NCBI RefSeq assembly: GCF_003217775.1
Contig: NZ_QJVJ01000001.1
Location: 248,001 to 312,000 of the forward strand
Source of the DNA: Paenibacillus flagellatus
GTDB taxonomy: Bacteria > Bacillota > Bacilli > Paenibacillales > NBRC-103111
Length of the DNA stretch: 64,000 nucleotides
Direction of reading: 5' to 3'
The translations under genes and the position numbers were made by a program. Shown here one piece after another: positions 1-9,620 of the stretch (positions are counted from its first letter, which is position 1; the number at the start of each line of letters is the position of its first letter). Under the pieces are notes generated by a model, which searched no databases, was not told the origin of the DNA, and saw only the letters and a program-made list of their open reading frames with translations.

Positions 1-720
1 CCGCCGCAAAAGGCGTGGCTGGAGGAATGGCACGCCGCCTACCCCGGGCTGATCAAGCAGCTGTCGCTCGCTCCCGAGACGGAAGGGGCGCTCGAGCTGA
101 TCGCCTGGCTGCGCGCGAACGGCATTAACGCCGCCGCCGCCCATACGGACGCGACATACGATCAGATTATGGCGGCCGCCGATGCGGGGCTGAACCAATC
201 GGTGCATACGTTCAACGCGATGACCGGGCTGCACCACCGCAATCCCGGCACCGTAGGCGCCGTCCTGACCGACGACCGCATCAGCGCGGAGGTGATCGCC
301 GACGGCCATCACGTCCATCCGGCCTGCATCCGGCTGCTGACGAAGGCGAAGACGAACGACAACTTGATGCTGATTACCGACGCCATGTCCGCCGCGGGAC
401 TGGAGGACGGGACGTATGACCTGGGCGGTCTCGCCGTTAACGTGAAGGACGGCGTCGCCACGCTGAAGGAAGGCAACAGCCTCGCCGGCAGCACGCTGAC
501 AATGATCGGCGCGCTCCGCTTCGCCGTCGAGCAGGTCGGCGTATCCGTCCAGCAGGCGAGCCGCTACGCGAGCGGCAACCCGGCGCGCCAGCTCGGCCTG
601 TTCGACCGGACCGGGAGCCTGGAAGCCGGCAAGCAGGCGGACGTTCTGCTCGCGAGCCCCGAGCTCGAGCTGCAGCGCATTTGGGCCAAAGGCAACGAGA
701 TCGAGCCGTTCCGGGCTTGA
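1..720 (+). CDS. nagA: N-acetylglucosamine-6-phosphate deacetylase, 3' part
   Basis: The reading frame is open from the first base of the window, so the N-terminus lies outside it; about 239 C-terminal residues are present. NagA hydrolyses GlcNAc-6-P to glucosamine-6-P and acetate in the cytosol. Family motifs seen are SLAPE near the start, HTDATYDQ, HTFNAM, ADGHHVHP and LITDAMSAAG; the His residues in these segments and the Asp of ITDAM match the metal-binding and catalytic set of the amidohydrolase family. The C-terminus (ASRNPAR-like segment, then GSLEAGKQADVLL) is intact. A terminator follows at once. It fits with the murein-sugar salvage cluster at 55-64 kb, though it is not in that operon. 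Confidence 0.95.
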   Translation, partial: PPQKAWLEEWHAAYPGLIKQLSLAPETEGALELIAWLRANGINAAAAHTDATYDQIMAAADAGLNQSVHTFNAMTGLHHRNPGTVGAVLTDDRISAEVIADGHHVHPACIRLLTKAKTNDNLMLITDAMSAAGLEDGTYDLGGLAVNVKDGVATLKEGNSLAGSTLTMIGALRFAVEQVGVSVQQASRYASGNPARQLGLFDRTGSLEAGKQADVLLASPELELQRIWAKGNEIEPFRA

Positions 721-784
721 TACGCGAAGACACGGGGAGGAGTGCGGCCGCCGCGCCCGCCCGTCCGCAATAATTGGTTGTACC

Positions 785-818
785 GGCCGCCGGCGGTCTG
801 AAGCCGCGCGGCCTTTTT
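785..818 (+). terminator. terminator after nagA
   Basis: GC-rich imperfect hairpin with outer arms GGCCGC and GCGGCC, followed by TTTTT at 814-818, about 65 bases after the nagA stop. The 64 bases before it (721-784) show no other feature. Confidence 0.7.
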
Positions 819-853
819 CGCGTCCGCCCGGGACTTGCCGCAAAACCGATTTA

Positions 854-883
854 TTGTTTTCCGGCGGGCGGATACACTATAAT
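854..883 (+). promoter_or_regulatory. sigma-A promoter of the antiporter gene
   Basis: TTGTTT at 854-859 and a consensus TATAAT at 878-883, 18-base spacer, placing the transcript start near 890, about 35 bases before the TTG start codon. Confidence 0.6.
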
Positions 884-924
884 TTGTTAAAAAACGTCCG
901 GCTACTCGAAGGGAAGATGCGTCC

Positions 925-2962
925 TTGGAACTGTTTCTTGCCGTACTCGTCATGCTCGCTCTGATCGGCGTCTCCAACGTGGTCAGCCGATTCGTCCCGT
1001 TCGTTCCGGTGCCGCTCGTTCAGATCGCTCTGGGCGTCGCCGCCGCGCTCTTCCCCTCGGGCATTCATCTCCCGCTCGAGCCGGAGCTGTTCTTCGTCCT
1101 GTTCATCGCCCCGCTGCTGTACAACGACGGCAAGCATACGCCGCGCGACGAGCTCTGGAAGCTGCGGGCCCCGATCCTGCTTCTGGCGGTCGGACTCGTG
1201 TTCATTACCGTCTTCACGGTCGGGTACGCGATCCATTGGATGATTCCGTCGATTCCGCTCGCCGCCGCGTTCGGGCTGGCCGCCATTTTGTCGCCGACGG
1301 ACGCCGTTGCCGTCGGCGCTCTGGCCGGCCGGATCCATATGCCGAAAAGCTTGATGCGGCTGCTCGAGGGCGAAGCGCTCATGAACGACGCATCCGGTCT
1401 CGTCGCCTTCAAATTCGCCATCGCCGCAGCCGTGACCGGCGTCTTCTCGTTCCCCCGCGCGACGGCCAGCTTCTTCGTCATTTCGATCGGCGGCCTGTTG
1501 ATCGGCGCGCTCCTCGCCTTCCTGATCAGCTGGCTGCGCCTCGTCCTGCGGAGAGCCGGAATGGAGGACGTGACGATGCACATGCTGGTCCAAATTTTGA
1601 CGCCGTTTCTGCTCTACATGATCGCCGAGGAGCTGGGCATGTCCGGCATTTTGGCCGCGGTGGCCGGCGGGATCGTCCACGCGATCGAGCGCGACCGGGC
1701 GGAGCCGGCGATGATGAAGCTGAAGACGGTGTCCAACAACACGTGGTCGGTGCTGCTTTTTATTTTGAACGGACTCGTCTTCGTCATTTTGGGCCTGCAA
1801 ATTCCGGACGTGTCCGCGACGATTTTGAAAGACCCGTCGTTCGACAACTTCCAGGTGATCGGCTACGCGGCCGTCATTTTCGCGATGCTGATGGCGCTTC
1901 GGTTCGCATGGACGTTCGCGTTTACAAGAGGGGGCCGCTTATTCGGCGGCAGCAAGGACCGTCAGGCGCCCGGCTTCAAAATGCTCGTCATGACGGCCTT
2001 TTCCGGCGTCCGGGGGGGCGGTTACGCTGGCCGGCGCCTTTTCGATTCCGCTCGTGCTCGAGGACGGCAGCCCGTTTCCGGAGCGAAGCCTGATCCTGTT
2101 TTTGGCGGCGGCCGTCATTTTGCTTTCGCTGCTGGCGGCGAGCGTCCTACTGCCCTTGCTCTCGAAGAAGAAAAAGTCGGCCGACGAGGCGGAACGGGAG
2201 GAGAGCGAGCGGCAAATCCAAATCCGGGTCATGTCGGCGGCCATCCAAGCGGTTCATCGGGAACGCAACGAAGAGAACGAAGCCGCCGTCTCCTCCGTCA
2301 TCGCCGACTACAAGCAGTGGATTCATCGCATCCGCATGAAAAACGCCGACCGGAAAGCCGCCACGCATTCGCGCGAAAAAGAAAACGAGCTGCGGCTTCT
2401 CGCCCTCGCCGAAGAGCGGGAATGCGCCCGAAACTTGCTGGAGAGCGGAGAAATCAGCCGCGAGCACGCCAACCAGTTTTTCAAAACGTTGGACCAGATC
2501 GAGCTTTTGCTGGCGAACCGGCTCCATCTGTGGACGATGCTGCTGAAGCTGTTTTTCGGAAGGCTGAAGGCCGGCTTCACGCGCCGGGAGGTCGCGCTCG
2601 CGAAGCTGCCGGCGGCCGACGTCGAGGCGCTGCGCAGCATCAAGATTCGTACGTGCGAGGCGGCGATCGAGGAGGTCCGGAAAGTTCGCCGAACGGAGAC
2701 GGACCGGGAAGCGGCGGACGTCATCACGCATTACAACCGCGTGCTCGACCGTCTCGCCCGCATTCCGGACGCGATGCAAAGGCGGGACAAGCGGTTCGAT
2801 GAGCGGAAGAAGGAGCTTCGCTGGGTCGCCGTCCAAGCCGAACGGGACGAGGTGCAGTCGCTCTACGAGCAGGGCGTCATCACCCGCGAAACGGCGAGCA
2901 AGCTGCGCCGAATCATTCGGGAGCGGGAGGCGGCGATGTTCGAGCAGGACGAAATCGGCTGA
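925..2962 (+). pseudogene. Na+/H+ antiporter (CPA1 family), frameshifted
   Basis: Two overlapping frames together encode one NhaK/YvgP-like CPA1 exchanger of about 678 residues: hydrophobic transport domain (about residues 1-420) with the conserved [13 protein letters not shown] segment, and a long charged cytoplasmic tail. The start is TTG 925 after a GAAGGGA site. The frame breaks at a run of seven G at 2012-2018. As read, the protein continues as RGGGYAGRR and then nonsense. Removing one G restores [17 protein letters not shown], the expected conserved CPA1 segment, and the second frame runs to the TGA at 2960-2962. The role would be exchange of internal Na+ or K+ for H+. Either the extra G is a sequencing error or the gene is really disrupted or slippage-controlled; the tail shows no other decay, which favours error or recent mutation. 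Confidence 0.85.
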
Positions 2963-3006
2963 ACGAAGGAGCGTCCGGAGAAAAAATCGCGGATCGCGAC
3001 GGGATT

Positions 3007-3041
3007 AAAAAGCCGCAGAACCGATGGTTCTGCGGCTTTTT
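3007..3041. terminator. bidirectional terminator
   Basis: Perfect 12-bp stem (AGCCGCAGAACC, loop GAT) flanked by AAAA and TTTT. It serves both the antiporter gene and the convergent minus-strand operon ending at 3062. Confidence 0.9.
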
Positions 3042-3061
3042 CGCGCCTGCGCGCATGGCTG

Positions 3062-4081
3062 TCACCTGCGGACGTAGTCTCCCAGCAGCCGTTCCCAGCA
3101 AGCGGCGAGCTCGTCCGGGTCGGGCTGCCGCACCTCGAACAGAAACGGCCCGGCATACCCCTGCTCGGCCAACGCGCCGATCACGTCGTTCCAGCGGATG
3201 ACGCCTTTCCCCGGCAGCCAATGCCGCTCGTCCACGCCGTCGTAGTCGGACATGTGGACGGTGACGATCCGCCCGGCCAGCCGCCGGATGAAATGCTCGG
3301 ACCGCTCCTGCAGCAAATGGTTCACGTCGCAGCAGACGCCGAGCCGCTCGTCGGCGCCGACGAGCTCGAGCATCTCCGCGCTCGTATTGCCGAGGCACGT
3401 GCGCGGCAAGCATTCCACCGCGATGCGGACGCCCTGCCGCTCCGCTTCCGCGGCCAGCAGCGGCAGCGCCCGCTTGCATGCGGCCACCCGCGCCGGGCGC
3501 TCGTCCGCGGCGATCGGCTCCCAGCTCGGGTGCAGCACCGCCCTGCCGATGCCCCATCGCCGGGCCAGCCGGAGCAGACGGCCGTGCCGGTCCAGAACGG
3601 CGGCCCGCTCCGCATCGTCGACGACCGAGACGTCCCAAGCCGTCCCGTACGGCAGGTGCATCGTCCAGACGTCCAGCCCGATTCGGCGAGCGCGAACGAC
3701 CAACGCTTCGGCGTACGCCTCGTTGTCCGGATCGAACATATCGTACGTGCTGTGCCGCCAAGCCATCTCGATGTGGCGAATGCCCGCATCGTAAAACCGG
3801 TTCAAATCGATACCGCCGTTTTTCCACGTCTCGAGGGAAAGAGAAGCCCCGATCGGCCAACGGGCCGGGTCCGACGGCGACGGCCTCGCTTCAGCCCGCG
3901 CGTCCGCCGCGGCTCCTTCGGTTCCCGAAGTCCCCCGGGGTTCCTCCCATCCCGCGGCCTTCTCTCCGGCTCCCGCAGCTTCCCTCGTCCCGACGCCGGG
4001 CAAACCACCCGGTTCGCCCGCCGCGTACATGCCGCCGCTCGCCGCTTTCCGGATTCCATCCCGCTCACGCCCCGTCTCCAT
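3062..4081 (-). CDS. sugar phosphate isomerase/epimerase (AP endonuclease 2-like TIM barrel)
   Basis: Last gene of the six-gene sugar operon. A xylose-isomerase-like TIM barrel occupies about the last 265 residues; metal-site-like motifs include IAVECLP, CCDVNHL, VTVHMSDYDG and FLFEV. Such proteins isomerise or epimerise sugars or cyclitols; the substrate here is unknown. The start at 4081 is chosen because AAGGAG lies 9 bases upstream. An ATG at 4111 overlaps the previous stop as ATGA and would add 10 residues. With either start about 70 residues of low-complexity Gly/Ala/Glu-rich sequence precede the barrel, which is odd for this family; a start further in (ATG at about 4027) cannot be excluded. 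Confidence 0.8.
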   Translation of the reverse strand: METGRERDGIRKAASGGMYAAGEPGGLPGVGTREAAGAGEKAAGWEEPRGTSGTEGAAADARAEARPSPSDPARWPIGASLSLETWKNGGIDLNRFYDAGIRHIEMAWRHSTYDMFDPDNEAYAEALVVRARRIGLDVWTMHLPYGTAWDVSVVDDAERAAVLDRHGRLLRLARRWGIGRAVLHPSWEPIAADERPARVAACKRALPLLAAEAERQGVRIAVECLPRTCLGNTSAEMLELVGADERLGVCCDVNHLLQERSEHFIRRLAGRIVTVHMSDYDGVDERHWLPGKGVIRWNDVIGALAEQGYAGPFLFEVRQPDPDELAACWERLLGDYVRR

Positions 4082-4107
4082 GCCGTTCGTCTCCTTTCTC
4101 ACCGGTG

Positions 4108-4998
4108 TCATTCGTAGTCCGAATAGACGATCCGCGCTTTGTAAAATGCGGCCCCTTCGCAAACCCGCTTCGACGGCGGGCCGTGGAAATCGACCGTATC
4201 CGTCGTCCATTCGTACAGGCTGCCCGCCTTCGGCACCGTACCGGCCACCCGGCCGGAGCGGAAGTTGCCCACGCTTTTCACGTGGGGCCGGCTAATTTCC
4301 CGGCACTCCGGATAGTCGGATACGAAGGCATCCGCCGATTTCACGTATTGATACACGTGCCCGACCGTGCTGACCCACAGCCGGTCCGCGTCGCCGTACA
4401 CGGGCTGCAAATCGTGTCCGCCGCGAGTCGGCAGAGCCGTCCGGCTCGACTCCCGCATAACGGGCTCGGCGTCCGACCCTTCGACGGCAAGCGCGACGAG
4501 ATCGTCGTCCCCGAGCGCCCACAGCACGTCCCGGCGCGGGTCCCAGACGAGCCCGTGCGCCCCGGGCAGGGCGAATTCCGCATACGCGTCCGCCTCGGGT
4601 CCCTGCGAGGAGGCGTACAGCCGCACGCGTCCGCCGGTGCTCGAGGCGACGGCGACGTTGCCGTTCGGCAGCAGCTCCGCCGAATGCGGGTTGCCCCCGA
4701 CGTTCGCCGCCCAACGCTTCCGATCCGCGGACGGGAACGGGACGACGGCCGCCAGCCCCAGCGAGTCGGTCGCGACCAGCCACAGCCCGCCCCAAGCGTC
4801 GCAGCGGCGAATTTTGGCGTCCGTCGGGACGCCCCATGCGGCGATCAGCGAATCGTCGAAGCCGCCCGCCCGATCGGGCGCCCAGCTCCATCGGACGGCG
4901 TCGGCCCCGTTCCAATCCGTATCGGCCGGATCGAGCAGCACGATGCGCCCGCTCGCCTGATCCGTTCCCGCCACCAAGCCTTCCCACGTGAAGCTCAT
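4108..4998 (-). CDS. DUF6528-like predicted beta-propeller protein, no signal sequence
   Basis: 296 residues, a close paralogue of the upstream gene at 5018-6019. Both share GGNPHSAELLPNGN, YASSQG, a segment with HG-WDP and HGHDLQPVYGDADRLWV or close variants, arranged like blades of a propeller. This copy begins at MSFTWEGLV (ATG 4998, GGAG about 13 bases upstream) and has no signal peptide or membrane segment, so it should be cytosolic while its partner is membrane-anchored. Function is not known. The family number is from memory. The invariant His and Asp residues in the NPHS, AHG and HDLQP segments could form a metal or active site, as in propeller-type oligogalacturonate lyases; that is inference. 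The gap to the upstream gene is 19 bases. Confidence 0.75.
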   Translation of the reverse strand: MSFTWEGLVAGTDQASGRIVLLDPADTDWNGADAVRWSWAPDRAGGFDDSLIAAWGVPTDAKIRRCDAWGGLWLVATDSLGLAAVVPFPSADRKRWAANVGGNPHSAELLPNGNVAVASSTGGRVRLYASSQGPEADAYAEFALPGAHGLVWDPRRDVLWALGDDDLVALAVEGSDAEPVMRESSRTALPTRGGHDLQPVYGDADRLWVSTVGHVYQYVKSADAFVSDYPECREISRPHVKSVGNFRSGRVAGTVPKAGSLYEWTTDTVDFHGPPSKRVCEGAAFYKARIVYSDYE

Positions 4999-5017
4999 GT
5001 TCCGACATCCACTCCGT

Positions 5018-6019
5018 TCACTGATAGTCGGCGTTCCATACTCGCACTTTGTAAATGGCGCCGCCCTCGATCGTTCTTGTCCCGTCCGGCCGGAACAGAT
5101 CGACCGTCTCCGTGCACCAGGTGTTCCGCTTGCAGACGCCCGCGGGCGACTTCGCAACGTCCGGCACCGTTTCCACTACCAGGCCCGAAGCGAAGCTCCC
5201 GATGCCTTTCACGCCGACGCGGCTGATCGCTTCATGTCCGGGAAACGCGTCGTCGAACGCGTTCGCCGACTTGACGAACTGGTACACCTTCGAACCGGTG
5301 GTGACCCATAGCCGGTCCGCGTCGCCGTACACGGGCTGCAGGTCGTGACCGTGCTTCGTCGGCAGCGCGACTTTACGGACTTCCGCAAGCTCCGGGGCCG
5401 CATCGGTTCCGCTTACCTTCAAGGCGACGAGCGAGTCCCCTCCAAGGGCCCATAACACGCCAAGCTTCGGGTCCCATTGAACGCCGTGCGCCGATGCCAG
5501 CCCGTACTCCGCATACGTCGTGACGGTATCCCCTTGCGACGAAGCATAGACGCGCACCCAGCCCCCGGTGCTGGCCGCCACGGCGATATTGCCGTTCGGA
5601 AGAAGCTCGGCGGAATGAGGGTTGCCCCCTGCATCCGCCGCCCATACTTTTCCCCCGTCGGGGTACGAAACGATCGCCGCCAATCCCCGCGAATCGGTCA
5701 CCGCGACGCGGACGGCTCCGCTCTCCCCATCGTACCTCGGCTTCGCGTCCGTCGGCAATCCCCAAGCATGCTTCAGCTTCTCGAAGCCGGGAACGTCGTT
5801 GGGCGACCACGCCCACCGAACCGCCCGCTCGTCGTTCCAATCCGCGGCGTCCGTGTCGAGCACGATGATCCGGTGCGTCCCCTGATCGGTTACGGCCGCG
5901 TAACAGCACGGCATGTCGGCCGCCGACGGCCTTCCGTACATCCCGTACCAAACCGCGACGGCCGCGGCGATCGCCAGAAACGCCCCGATCCATCCGATGG
6001 CTGCGGAGCGTCTTTTCAT
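5018..6019 (-). CDS. DUF6528-like predicted beta-propeller protein, membrane-anchored
   Basis: 333 residues. The N-terminus has MKRR followed by a hydrophobic stretch (about residues 8-27), so it is exported and anchored or cleaved. The rest is a propeller-like domain with NPHSAELLPNGN, SAHGVQWDP and HGHDLQPV segments. It lies 54 bases after the binding-protein gene and 19 before its cytosolic paralogue, in the same transcript. Similarity between the two runs along the whole domain, so they arose by tandem duplication, one keeping and one lacking the export signal. Its place directly after a sugar-binding lipoprotein suggests a role in processing or sensing the imported sugar, but no catalytic function can be read from the sequence. 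Confidence 0.75.
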   Translation of the reverse strand: MKRRSAAIGWIGAFLAIAAAVAVWYGMYGRPSAADMPCCYAAVTDQGTHRIIVLDTDAADWNDERAVRWAWSPNDVPGFEKLKHAWGLPTDAKPRYDGESGAVRVAVTDSRGLAAIVSYPDGGKVWAADAGGNPHSAELLPNGNIAVAASTGGWVRVYASSQGDTVTTYAEYGLASAHGVQWDPKLGVLWALGGDSLVALKVSGTDAAPELAEVRKVALPTKHGHDLQPVYGDADRLWVTTGSKVYQFVKSANAFDDAFPGHEAISRVGVKGIGSFASGLVVETVPDVAKSPAGVCKRNTWCTETVDLFRPDGTRTIEGGAIYKVRVWNADYQ

Positions 6020-6073
6020 AGACAGCCCTCTCTCCCGGTTTCCGAATGCGAATCCGAATCCGCCTTGGTCCCG

Positions 6074-7717
6074 TTACTTGTCCAAGCCCCGCTTTCGGAT
6101 TTCGTCGTTCACTTCCTTGATCGCCTGCCGCAGCCCTTTGTTGTCGTAGCCCTTCACGATGTTCGTCCACATCGCCACCGGATCTTCCTTGCTGAGCATC
6201 ACCTTGATGACGTCTTCGGTCGCGTTGATGGCGCTCAGCTTCGCTTTCGCCGGCGTATACAGCTGCTCGATGTCGAAGTTGGTCGGCACCGGCTTGAACG
6301 AGGCGACCTTCTCCTTCAACGTATCCCGCGCGACCTTCGACAGCTTCTCGCCGTAGTTGATTTTGGACGCTTCGCTGTCCTCGTATTCGAACTGCTGGTT
6401 CCAGGCGGCCAACGAACCGAACAGGTTCAGCGAAGGGTAATAGCTGCCCAGGCTTTTGTACTCGCCCTTGTCGTTTTTCTCGCGGGTCACGACGATTTTG
6501 CCGTTCTCCTTCTTGTAGTCCTTTCCTTCCAGCCCGTACTGCTTGATCGTGAAAAATTCGTCGGACTGGAGCCAGTCGTAAATTTGCAGGATGCGGTCCA
6601 TTTTCTCGTCGTTCACCTTGGAGCTGAAGTACGTCTCGGACCAGAACGACGGCTCGACGTGGCGGTAGCGCGACCCGTCCTCGGCCGCCCACGACTCCGG
6701 CAAAATTTTGAACACGTCCTCGAACTTCGTATCCTTGTTGTATTTGCTCCAGGCGGCGTCCAGCTTCTTCAGCGCGTTCGGCGCGGCCTGCATCGAGATC
6801 GCCCCGACTTTGCCCTGGCCGAATTTGTCGATGCCGTCGTTCGTCTTCATGATCGCGAAGTCGGGGTCGATGGCGCCTTCCGCGAACAGCTGCCGCATTT
6901 GCACGACGACGTCCTTCATCTTCTCCGAGGCGTAGAACGGAATGTATTGCCCGTTTTCCTTCACCCAGGATGAGTTGCTCGTATGCGGAAACGTACCGGT
7001 CGCGAGCGGCAGCAGCATCGTCGTCGAGCGCAGCGTAACGCCGACCGTATCGTTTTTGCCGTTGCCGTCGGGATCGTTTTTGGCGAACGCCCTGAGCATA
7101 TTCAAGTAGTCGTCGTACGTGACCGGGTCTTTCAAATTGAGCTTCTCCATCCAGTCCTTGCGGACGATCAAGGCGCGCTCGAGCGCCCACGTCTCGGGTT
7201 CGGGATACGTAAGCCGCGGGATCATGTAATAGTTCCCGTCGACCTGAAGCGACTTCGTATCCTTCAAGCTCAGCATCTTCTGCACGTTCGGATAGGGGCT
7301 CAGATCGGCCGGCAGCGGGCGGATAATCCCCTGCTTGATCCACGAGAAATAGCCTTCGGAATTGATCGTGTCGTCGCTGAATACGTCGGGAAGCTCGCCG
7401 GATGCGCTCCAGAGCTGGTATTTCTCCTTGTAGTCGGAGTAGCTGATCACTTTGTCCACGATGCGGACGTTGAACTTGCTTTCGATCATTTTGAGCAGCT
7501 CGTCGGCGTCGCGGTTCGGAAACGCCGAGCCGATGTTGAAAAACGAGAACGAAATATCCAGCTTCTTGGCGTTTTTCGCCCCTCCCGCCTGGCCGGCGTT
7601 TTCTCCCGCTCCGTTCGTGCCGGCGGACGGCTCGTCGGACCCTCCGCCGCATGCGGACAGGACGGATGCGGATACGGTCAGCGCCAGGGCGGCGTAGCCG
7701 AAACGTTTGTTGAACAT
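6074..7717 (-). CDS. extracellular sugar-binding lipoprotein (LplA type)
   Basis: 547 residues with a lipoprotein signal (MFNKRFGYAALAL, lipobox LSAC) and a long solute-binding domain of the LplA/YtcQ class typical of Paenibacillaceae sugar importers. It would sit on the outer face of the membrane and deliver an oligosaccharide to the two permeases encoded upstream. ATG 7717 follows GGGAGG at a normal distance. The 64-base gap to the permease gene shows no terminator, so it belongs to the same transcript. The substrate cannot be told from the sequence. Confidence 0.9.
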   Translation of the reverse strand: MFNKRFGYAALALTVSASVLSACGGGSDEPSAGTNGAGENAGQAGGAKNAKKLDISFSFFNIGSAFPNRDADELLKMIESKFNVRIVDKVISYSDYKEKYQLWSASGELPDVFSDDTINSEGYFSWIKQGIIRPLPADLSPYPNVQKMLSLKDTKSLQVDGNYYMIPRLTYPEPETWALERALIVRKDWMEKLNLKDPVTYDDYLNMLRAFAKNDPDGNGKNDTVGVTLRSTTMLLPLATGTFPHTSNSSWVKENGQYIPFYASEKMKDVVVQMRQLFAEGAIDPDFAIMKTNDGIDKFGQGKVGAISMQAAPNALKKLDAAWSKYNKDTKFEDVFKILPESWAAEDGSRYRHVEPSFWSETYFSSKVNDEKMDRILQIYDWLQSDEFFTIKQYGLEGKDYKKENGKIVVTREKNDKGEYKSLGSYYPSLNLFGSLAAWNQQFEYEDSEASKINYGEKLSKVARDTLKEKVASFKPVPTNFDIEQLYTPAKAKLSAINATEDVIKVMLSKEDPVAMWTNIVKGYDNKGLRQAIKEVNDEIRKRGLDK

Positions 7718-7781
7718 GGTGCTTCCTCCCTTTTTGACACTCGTCTTTTATTTTAAGACAACTTGGTCCTAAAACCGACCT

Positions 7782-8657
7782 TTATTCCTTGACGGCGCCC
7801 AGCGTGACGCCCGCGGAGAAATACTTTTGCAGAAACGGGTATACCAGCATGATCGGCAGCATCGTCACGACGACGCTCGCCATCTTCAGCCCGTCCGGGT
7901 ACCGCTGGCTCATCTGCGCCATCATGTTGGCGCCCATATCGTCGCGGGCCATTCGCGTCACGTCGGCCAGCATATTGCGCAGAAACAGCTGCATCGGATG
8001 CATTTTCGGATCGGTGACGAACAGCATGGCGTTGTACCACTCGTTCCAGCGGGCGACCGCATAGAACAGCGTAATGGCGGCCAGCGTCGGCTTCGAGATC
8101 GGCATGACGATGCGGAACAGCACGTAAATGTCGTTGGCCCCGTCGATTTTGGCCGACTCCTCCAAGCTCGGCGGAATCGTGTTGAACTGGTTGATCATGA
8201 CGATCAGGAAAAACGTGCTGACCGCGACCGGGAAAATCATCGCCCCGTAGCTGTTGATCAGGTGCAAATTTTTGATCGTCAAGTAAAACGGGATCAGCCC
8301 TCCGCTGAACAGCATCGTAAAGACGATGCCCGCCATCATCGCTTTGCGGCCCGGCATCGCTTTTTTGGACAAGGCGTACGCGCCGCAGGTCGTGACGAGC
8401 ATGTTGACGAACGTGCCGGCGGCGGTGACGACGAGCGAGTTGAACAGCGCCCGCCCCACGTAGCTGCCGTTCAGGAGCAGCTCGTAGGAGTTCAGCGTGA
8501 AGCTGGTCGGGATGAGATACAGCTGCTGCTTCACGACTTCCGCCGGGTCGGCGAACGAGGTGATGAACACGTTGTAGAACGGCAAAATCGTAACGATGGC
8601 GATCAGCATGAGCAGCGCGTGAATCGAGTAGTCGGCCCATGTATGTCGTGGCGTCAT
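7782..8657 (-). CDS. sugar ABC transporter permease (YtcP/LplC type)
   Basis: 291 residues, about six membrane segments, with the inner-membrane-component EAA-like motif around ESAKIDGANDIYVLFRI, which contacts the ATPase. Pairs with the LplB-type permease encoded 12 bases upstream. ATG 8657 follows GGGAGG. No ATP-binding protein is encoded in this operon, so the importer must borrow an ATPase such as the UgpC/MsmX type encoded at 61048-62160. Confidence 0.92.
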   Translation of the reverse strand: MTPRHTWADYSIHALLMLIAIVTILPFYNVFITSFADPAEVVKQQLYLIPTSFTLNSYELLLNGSYVGRALFNSLVVTAAGTFVNMLVTTCGAYALSKKAMPGRKAMMAGIVFTMLFSGGLIPFYLTIKNLHLINSYGAMIFPVAVSTFFLIVMINQFNTIPPSLEESAKIDGANDIYVLFRIVMPISKPTLAAITLFYAVARWNEWYNAMLFVTDPKMHPMQLFLRNMLADVTRMARDDMGANMMAQMSQRYPDGLKMASVVVTMLPIMLVYPFLQKYFSAGVTLGAVKE

Positions 8658-8669
8658 GTCCGGTCCTCC

Positions 8670-9596
8670 CTAATATAAGCCGTCTTGGCCGAGCCGCTTC
8701 GCCGCCCGGTTGGCGGCCGCGAGCAGGACGAAATTGACGACGGATTTGAAGAGACCGACCGCGGTCGAGGTGCCGTAGCTGTTGCCGACGGCGAACGTCC
8801 GGCGGTACACGTAAGTGTCGAGAATGTCCGCCTTCTCGTAGACGGCCGGGTTGTACAGGTTGAAAATTTGATCGAAGCCGCCGCCGCCGGAGCTCATCGT
8901 GTGGCCGATTTTCAGGATGAGCAGGATGACGACCGTGCTTTTCAGCGACGGCCATGTAATATGGATCATTTGCTGGAGCCGGTTCGCTCCGTCGATGCCG
9001 GCCGCTTCGTACAGCGCCGGATTGATGCCCGCGATGGCGGCCAAATAAATGATCGTACCCCAGCCCATATCCTTCCAGAGGCTGCTTCCGTAAATGAGGC
9101 CGCGGAAGTGCTCCGGGCTGACGAGCAGCGCCACCTTCTCGAAGCCGAGCAGATCGAGCAGCTGGTTCAGCACGCCGAACGTCCCTAGAAAGTTGACCAG
9201 GATGCCGCTGACGATGACCCAGGACAAAAAGTGCGGGAACGTATAGACGACCTGATAAAACTTTTTGAGCCCCATTCGGCGCACTTCGTTGAGCAGCAGT
9301 GCTACGACGATCGGGACCGGAAATTCGAAGACGAGCCGCCCGACGGCGATCACGATCGTATTGCGGAACGCGATCCAGAAATCGTCGAGCAGGAAAATTT
9401 CCTTGAAGTTGGCCAGGCCGACCCAGTCGCTGCCCCATATGCCTTTGGCGAAGTTGAATTCCTTGAAGGCCAGCATCAGCCCGTACAGCGGAACGTATTC
9501 GAACAAGACGTAGTAGACGAGCAGCGGAAAGACGAGGACGTACATGTACTTGTACTCGACCATTCGCTTCCATAAGCCTTTCCGTGTTGCATTCAA
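8670..9596 (-). CDS. sugar ABC transporter permease (LplB type)
   Basis: 308 residues and first gene of the six-gene operon. It has a charged N-terminus, about six membrane segments and an EAA-like loop (EAAGIDGANRLQQMIHI). The start codon is TTG at 9596, preceded at 7 bases by a G-rich site (GGGGGGAG). With the downstream permease it forms the membrane channel of the importer. Confidence 0.92.
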   Translation of the reverse strand: MNATRKGLWKRMVEYKYMYVLVFPLLVYYVLFEYVPLYGLMLAFKEFNFAKGIWGSDWVGLANFKEIFLLDDFWIAFRNTIVIAVGRLVFEFPVPIVVALLLNEVRRMGLKKFYQVVYTFPHFLSWVIVSGILVNFLGTFGVLNQLLDLLGFEKVALLVSPEHFRGLIYGSSLWKDMGWGTIIYLAAIAGINPALYEAAGIDGANRLQQMIHITWPSLKSTVVILLILKIGHTMSSGGGGFDQIFNLYNPAVYEKADILDTYVYRRTFAVGNSYGTSTAVGLFKSVVNFVLLAAANRAAKRLGQDGLY

Positions 9597-9620
9597 GCCG
9601 GTTCTCCCCCCTTTTGTAAA

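Noticed and set aside
5373-7652. 759-codon minus-strand frame over the binding-protein gene
   Set aside because: Shadow frame of two genes on the same strand, Arg/Gly-rich, no recognised domain.
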